Shown here piece by piece: positions 61,010 through 64,000 of a stretch of 64,000 nt of DNA (positions are counted from its first letter, which is position 1; each line of letters opens with the position of its first letter). A model generated the notes under the pieces. The model was not told where the DNA came from. It saw only the letters and a program-made list of their open reading frames with translations, and did not search any database. Made by a program: the position numbers and the translations under genes. Source of the stretch: Gordonia hongkongensis (GTDB lineage: Bacteria > Actinomycetota > Actinomycetes > Mycobacteriales > Mycobacteriaceae); the NCBI RefSeq assembly GCF_023078355.1, contig NZ_CP095552.1:1178001-1242000 (forward strand), read 5' to 3'.

Positions 61010-61140
61010 TCAGAGTCGTCTCCGCAGGGTGGCGCGCTGGGTCGTCAACCGTCTTCTACGGGCGGGCTCCTCAGTATCTGCGGCCTGGCGGCCGTCGTGG
61101 ACTTCGTAAGAATTCGTTGTGCTCGGGGCGAGCCTTACCT

Positions 61141-61390
61141 CTGCTCCCTGAGGAGGCCGGAGCTTGCGGAGGCCGTCACGAAGGGTCCTGGTCAGTCGGG
61201 TTGCGAAGACCCTTCGTGACGCGCCCTCCGCAAGCTCCGGGCGCTCCTCAGGGAGCGGTGGTTGGCCGCGCCGTCCGCAAGCTCCGGGCGCTCCTCAGGG
61301 AGCGGTGGTTGGCCGCGCCGTCCGCAAGCTCCGGGCGCTCCCTGAGCTGAGGAGCGGGGGCAGGTCGTTCTTTCGGATCAGGGAGCAGGT
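61141..61390. repeat. Repeat cluster with 47-bp tandem array at a gene end
   Basis: A type C unit (CTGCTCCCTGAGGAGGCCGG onward, 61141-61190) faces inverted type B units. The inverted unit CCGCAAGCTCCGGGCGCTCC is repeated with a 47-bp period at 61228, 61275 and 61322. The cluster ends with CTTTCGGATCAGGGAGCAG (61370-61388), which contains the stop codon of the adjacent phosphodiesterase gene (61378-61380). Confidence 0.88.
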
Positions 61391-62577
61391 TGGGCCACGA
61401 TGAGCGGCACGAGTTGCTCGGCGGTGGTCCAGGCGCCGTGGTGGCCGAGCATCATCGACTCCATCGTCTCGCGCTTGCTGCGGGTGAGGGTGGTGGCGCC
61501 GCGGGCCACGGCGACGACGTCGCCGATGCGTTGTGCCACAGCGTCACTGACGATCGGTCCGAACCACTCTTCGTCGATGGTCTGCTCGCGCGAGACCACG
61601 TGCGCGGCGTCGCCGAGATACGACGCCCAACCGCTCAGCACGTCGTCGGCCGATCCCGGTGTCGCATAGACGTGCCGGACCCGCGCCTCGCCGGCCACCG
61701 CGTCGACGCCGTCGAGCAGGGCGGGGGCGGTGTCGATGTCGATCGCCCGGTCGGCGGTGATCATCCCGTGGTCACCGGTGACGAGAAGTGTTGTGTCATC
61801 GCCCAGTTCGGAGGCGAGGTCGGCGACCAGCCGTTCGACGATGCGCAGCTTCTCCAGCCACTCCGCCGACCCCGGGCCGTGGATGTGGCCCGCCATGTCG
61901 AGCTCGCTGTAGTAGGCGTACACGAAACGCCGATGCCGACTCCGACGCCGCAGGGTGGTCAGCACGGCGTCGCGGATGCCGTCGGGCGTCACGGCGGGCA
62001 GGAACTGTCCCGACGCGCGGAAGGCCGCCATCGTCAGGCCGGTTCCGCGGAACTCGCCGGGCATCACATAGGTGACCCGGACACCCTTTGCGGCAAGTTC
62101 TTCGAGACTCCCTCGCTCGGTGCGGACGAGGGCCGGGGGATACGTCATCAACGCCGACGGTCCGGAGGCGTCGTCGAGGGTCCAGCGCAGCGAGTTGAGC
62201 ACTCGTCGTGACCCGCGCGTTCGGCATTCGTCACCCGGGCGGAAGCTGTACCCGATGATCCCGTGCACTCCGCACGACGTGCCGCCCGTCAGGCTCAGGA
62301 TGCTGGTCGCGGTGGTCGCCGGAAACCCGGCACGCAGCGTCGTCGAGGTCAGTTCTTTGAGCGTCGGGGCATGCTCGGCGTAGTCGTCCAGCAGGGTCGC
62401 GCCCAGGCCGTCGATGAGCAGCAGAACCACCGAGTCGCTCGGCGGGACAACGGGTCCCGCACCCTCGGATGCGACCCCGAGGGCACCCGCCACCGCCGGC
62501 AACACGTCGGCGAGCGTGTGCGGATAGCCGTGCCAGTCTGCCGGGGCCAGCTCCAGCGGACCCGCCACTTCTGTCAC
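61378..62577 (-). CDS. Alkaline-phosphatase-superfamily phosphodiesterase (nucleotide pyrophosphatase-like)
   Basis: The protein has 399 residues from GTG 62577, overlapping the acetyltransferase stop (GTGA). Metal and nucleophile motifs of the type I phosphodiesterase family are present: VVLLLIDGLGATLL (metal Asp), AGFPATTATSILSL (nucleophile Thr), YYSELDMAGHIHGPGS, and VTGDHGMI. It should hydrolyse a phosphodiester or pyrophosphate, perhaps a nucleotide. No signal peptide is seen. The last codons and the stop are supplied by a dispersed repeat. It forms a two-gene operon with the acetyltransferase. Confidence 0.88.
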   Translation of the reverse strand: MTEVAGPLELAPADWHGYPHTLADVLPAVAGALGVASEGAGPVVPPSDSVVLLLIDGLGATLLDDYAEHAPTLKELTSTTLRAGFPATTATSILSLTGGTSCGVHGIIGYSFRPGDECRTRGSRRVLNSLRWTLDDASGPSALMTYPPALVRTERGSLEELAAKGVRVTYVMPGEFRGTGLTMAAFRASGQFLPAVTPDGIRDAVLTTLRRRSRHRRFVYAYYSELDMAGHIHGPGSAEWLEKLRIVERLVADLASELGDDTTLLVTGDHGMITADRAIDIDTAPALLDGVDAVAGEARVRHVYATPGSADDVLSGWASYLGDAAHVVSREQTIDEEWFGPIVSDAVAQRIGDVVAVARGATTLTRSKRETMESMMLGHHGAWTTAEQLVPLIVAQPAP

Positions 62578-63424
62578 CGCGCCCCCGAACCGGCCGGTCC
62601 GAACACATAGTGTCCCGACCGCAGGAACCGGACCGACCGACGCGCTTCTCCCTCGACGAGCAACGGCGACAACGCATCTCGCAGCGCGATCCGCCACCGG
62701 GCGGCGTCGAGCGGCGCGCTGACCCGCATCGACTCGACGTCACGCGGAACCTCGACAACGGCGCCGGCATCCGGTGTGATGCGCTCGTGGTGCGCGACGG
62801 GATGGGATGGTTGTTCGACGTCGATGACCGACACGGCCCCACCGGCGAGCGCCTCGTCCACCGACTGGACCGCTCCTCCGACCTCGACGACCCGTCCGGC
62901 ACCGACGGCGCAGCGGACTTCAGGTCCCACGCCACCAGCACCCGGTCGGAGTCGGCATCGCCGCCCAGCTCGTCACCGAGTTCGCCGTAGAAATCCTCGT
63001 AGTAGTGCACGGGCGTCGCGCCCAGCTTGGTGAGGTTGAAGTAGGCGTTGCGGGCGACCAGGGGATCGAAGGTCCAGGTTATCGTCGACAGTCCGCGCTC
63101 CAGAGCCCAGCGACGCTGGTGCATCTTCAGCGCATAACCCACCTGATGGCCGCGGCCGCGGCGGGTGACCCCGGTGATGTGGCTGTGCAGAATCTCGCCG
63201 ACAGGTGAGCCGAAGAACGCCACGCTCCCGCCCGCGAGGTGGTCGCCGATGAAGGCGCCGGCCACATAGTTGCCGGCGTGACTGAGCGCCCGCAGCATGT
63301 CGGTCCCCACGGGCCGGTTCGTCGGATCGGGCCGCCACACGTCGTCGAAGATCCGCAGGAGGTCCTCGAGCTCGTCGGGCGACGACAGTTCACGAACCTC
63401 CACACCGAGGGTTGCATCCGACAT
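62574..63424 (-). pseudogene. GNAT-family acetyltransferase, frameshifted
   Basis: From ATG 63424 the first 170 residues form a GNAT domain (ELEDLLRIFDDVWRPDPTNR ... GVTRRGRGHQVGYALKMHQR, where the acetyl-CoA loop is RRGRGHQVG). After DRVLVAWDLKS the frame becomes Arg/Ser-rich. The expected C-terminus (AVGAGRVVEVGGAVQSVDEA ... RSVRFLRSGHYVFGPAGSGA) lies one frame away, to the stop at 62574, which overlaps the next gene's GTG. One base is missing near 62908-62920. The family target is unknown. As the coupling to the downstream gene is kept, a sequence error is likely. Confidence 0.8.
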
Positions 63425-63494
63425 GGGGTCGATTCTGTCATCGCCCGGCGACACCGTGGTCGTGGTTCGTCCAGCCCGATCTAGGATGAGCCCC

Positions 63495-64000
63495 ATGTCC
63501 CGCACCGCCCGACCGTCCGACGCGTTCGCGCGCGTCGCCGCGGCCGGTGTGGTCCCCGCGGTGGCGGTCGCCGCGCACGGTGCGGCGAGCGGGGCGATGC
63601 CGAGTTCGTCGGGCGTCCTGCTGAGCGCCGCGATCGGCGTGGTCGCGTCGATGCTGCTCGCGCCGCGCCGGGGACGGCTCGCGGCGGCGGCGGCGTCGAC
63701 CACGCTGGTCCTGTCCGCTGCCCAGGCGGCTAGTCACTGGGCTCTCGCGCTCGACGCCGGGCACGCCGCCCACGACGCCTCGACGCTGCCGATGCTCCTC
63801 ACCCACCTGGTGGCGATCCCTCTCAGCGCGGTCGGAATCGTCGCCGGTGCCCATCTCCTGGCGTCGATCGGCTCGGTGATCCGATCGCTGGTGCCACCGG
63901 TCACCGTCGCAGCACATACGGCCGCTCCGGTGTTCTGGACGCCGCCCTGTGTTCCGGCCGCACCCGCGTTGGGCGGCACCGGTGTTCGCGGACCACCGGC
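63495..64000 (+). CDS. Membrane protein, 5' part, unknown function
   Basis: From ATG 63495 the frame is open to the right edge (168 residues seen). At least four hydrophobic segments are visible (FARVAAAGVVPAVAVAAHGA, GVLLSAAIGVVASMLLAP, LTHLVAIPLSAVGIVAGAHL, and a shorter one between). Several histidines lie in or near the helices (SHWALALDAGHAAHDAS), which could bind metal. I do not recognise the family. It is divergent from the acetyltransferase with 70 bases between. Confidence 0.6.
   Translation, partial: MSRTARPSDAFARVAAAGVVPAVAVAAHGAASGAMPSSSGVLLSAAIGVVASMLLAPRRGRLAAAAASTTLVLSAAQAASHWALALDAGHAAHDASTLPMLLTHLVAIPLSAVGIVAGAHLLASIGSVIRSLVPPVTVAAHTAAPVFWTPPCVPAAPALGGTGVRGPP

Noticed and set aside
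58706..61390. Insertion sequence or prophage
   Set aside because: Repeats are dense, but there is no transposase, integrase or phage gene and no target-site duplication I can recognise.

Overview
The window is GC-rich (roughly two thirds) actinobacterial chromosome. An mkl-yrbE-yrbE-mceA..F operon with two Mce-associated genes lies between rplJ/rplL and rpoB/rpoC. Together with IniC/IniA-type dynamin-like proteins, an Rv1733c-type membrane protein and 13E12-type DUF222/HNH genes, this points to a mycolic-acid-bearing member of the Mycobacteriales. A Gordonia-like organism is my best guess (inference, no search run). Starts are often GTG or TTG, and many neighbouring genes overlap by 1-4 bases.

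Layout. 1-1.0 kb: 5' part of a DUF222/HNH gene with a LexA-like box. 1.2-4.4 kb: a cobalamin-type ABC importer (binding lipoprotein, ATPase, permease) behind a recognisable cobalamin riboswitch. 4.6-9.9 kb: lactate dehydrogenase, an alpha/beta hydrolase, two small secreted proteins, an AraC/VOC pair, a DUF1275 membrane protein and a DUF2786 protein. 9.9-15.0 kb: YihY-type membrane protein, HELAH metallohydrolase, CocE/NonD hydrolase and a GH76 glycosidase. 15.0-16.3 kb: rplJ-rplL with leader and terminator. 16.3-17.5 kb: short repeats and a frameshifted AbiEi/DUF559-like gene. 17.9-30.0 kb: mkl and the mce operon. 30.1-37.9 kb: rpoB-rpoC and a strong terminator. 38-45 kb: a secreted hydrolase, then a probable catabolic cluster (acyl-CoA synthetase, SDR, DinB-like protein, aldehyde dehydrogenase) opposite an AraC-type regulator. 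45-48 kb: glutaminase-STAS, VOC protein, AbiEi/DUF559-like gene. 48-56.5 kb: a membrane AlbA_2 protein, an Asp-repeat protein, an ECF sigma factor, an acidic protein, and divergently two dynamin-like GTPases followed by a membrane-anchored Hsp70-like protein. 56.8-64 kb: a conserved unknown, a Y-family polymerase, a second DUF222/HNH gene with a LexA-like box, a phosphodiesterase-type hydrolase, a frameshifted acetyltransferase and a partial membrane protein.

How they work together. The Mce block should build one lipid importer: Mkl drives two YrbE permeases, and six MCE proteins plus two accessory proteins form the envelope part. The iniC/iniA-like GTPases and the Hsp70-like protein look like one co-transcribed membrane-stress unit, with an ECF sigma factor and acidic proteins encoded divergently. 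The importer at 1.2-4.2 kb should be repressed when cobalamin is plentiful.

Two genome-level themes stand out. First, families of dispersed repeats sit at gene ends in at least six places, and one family has been taken in frame into a Mce-associated gene. Second, five frameshifts in four genes are each explained by one missing base, several in G/C runs, so sequence error must be excluded before these genes are called dead.
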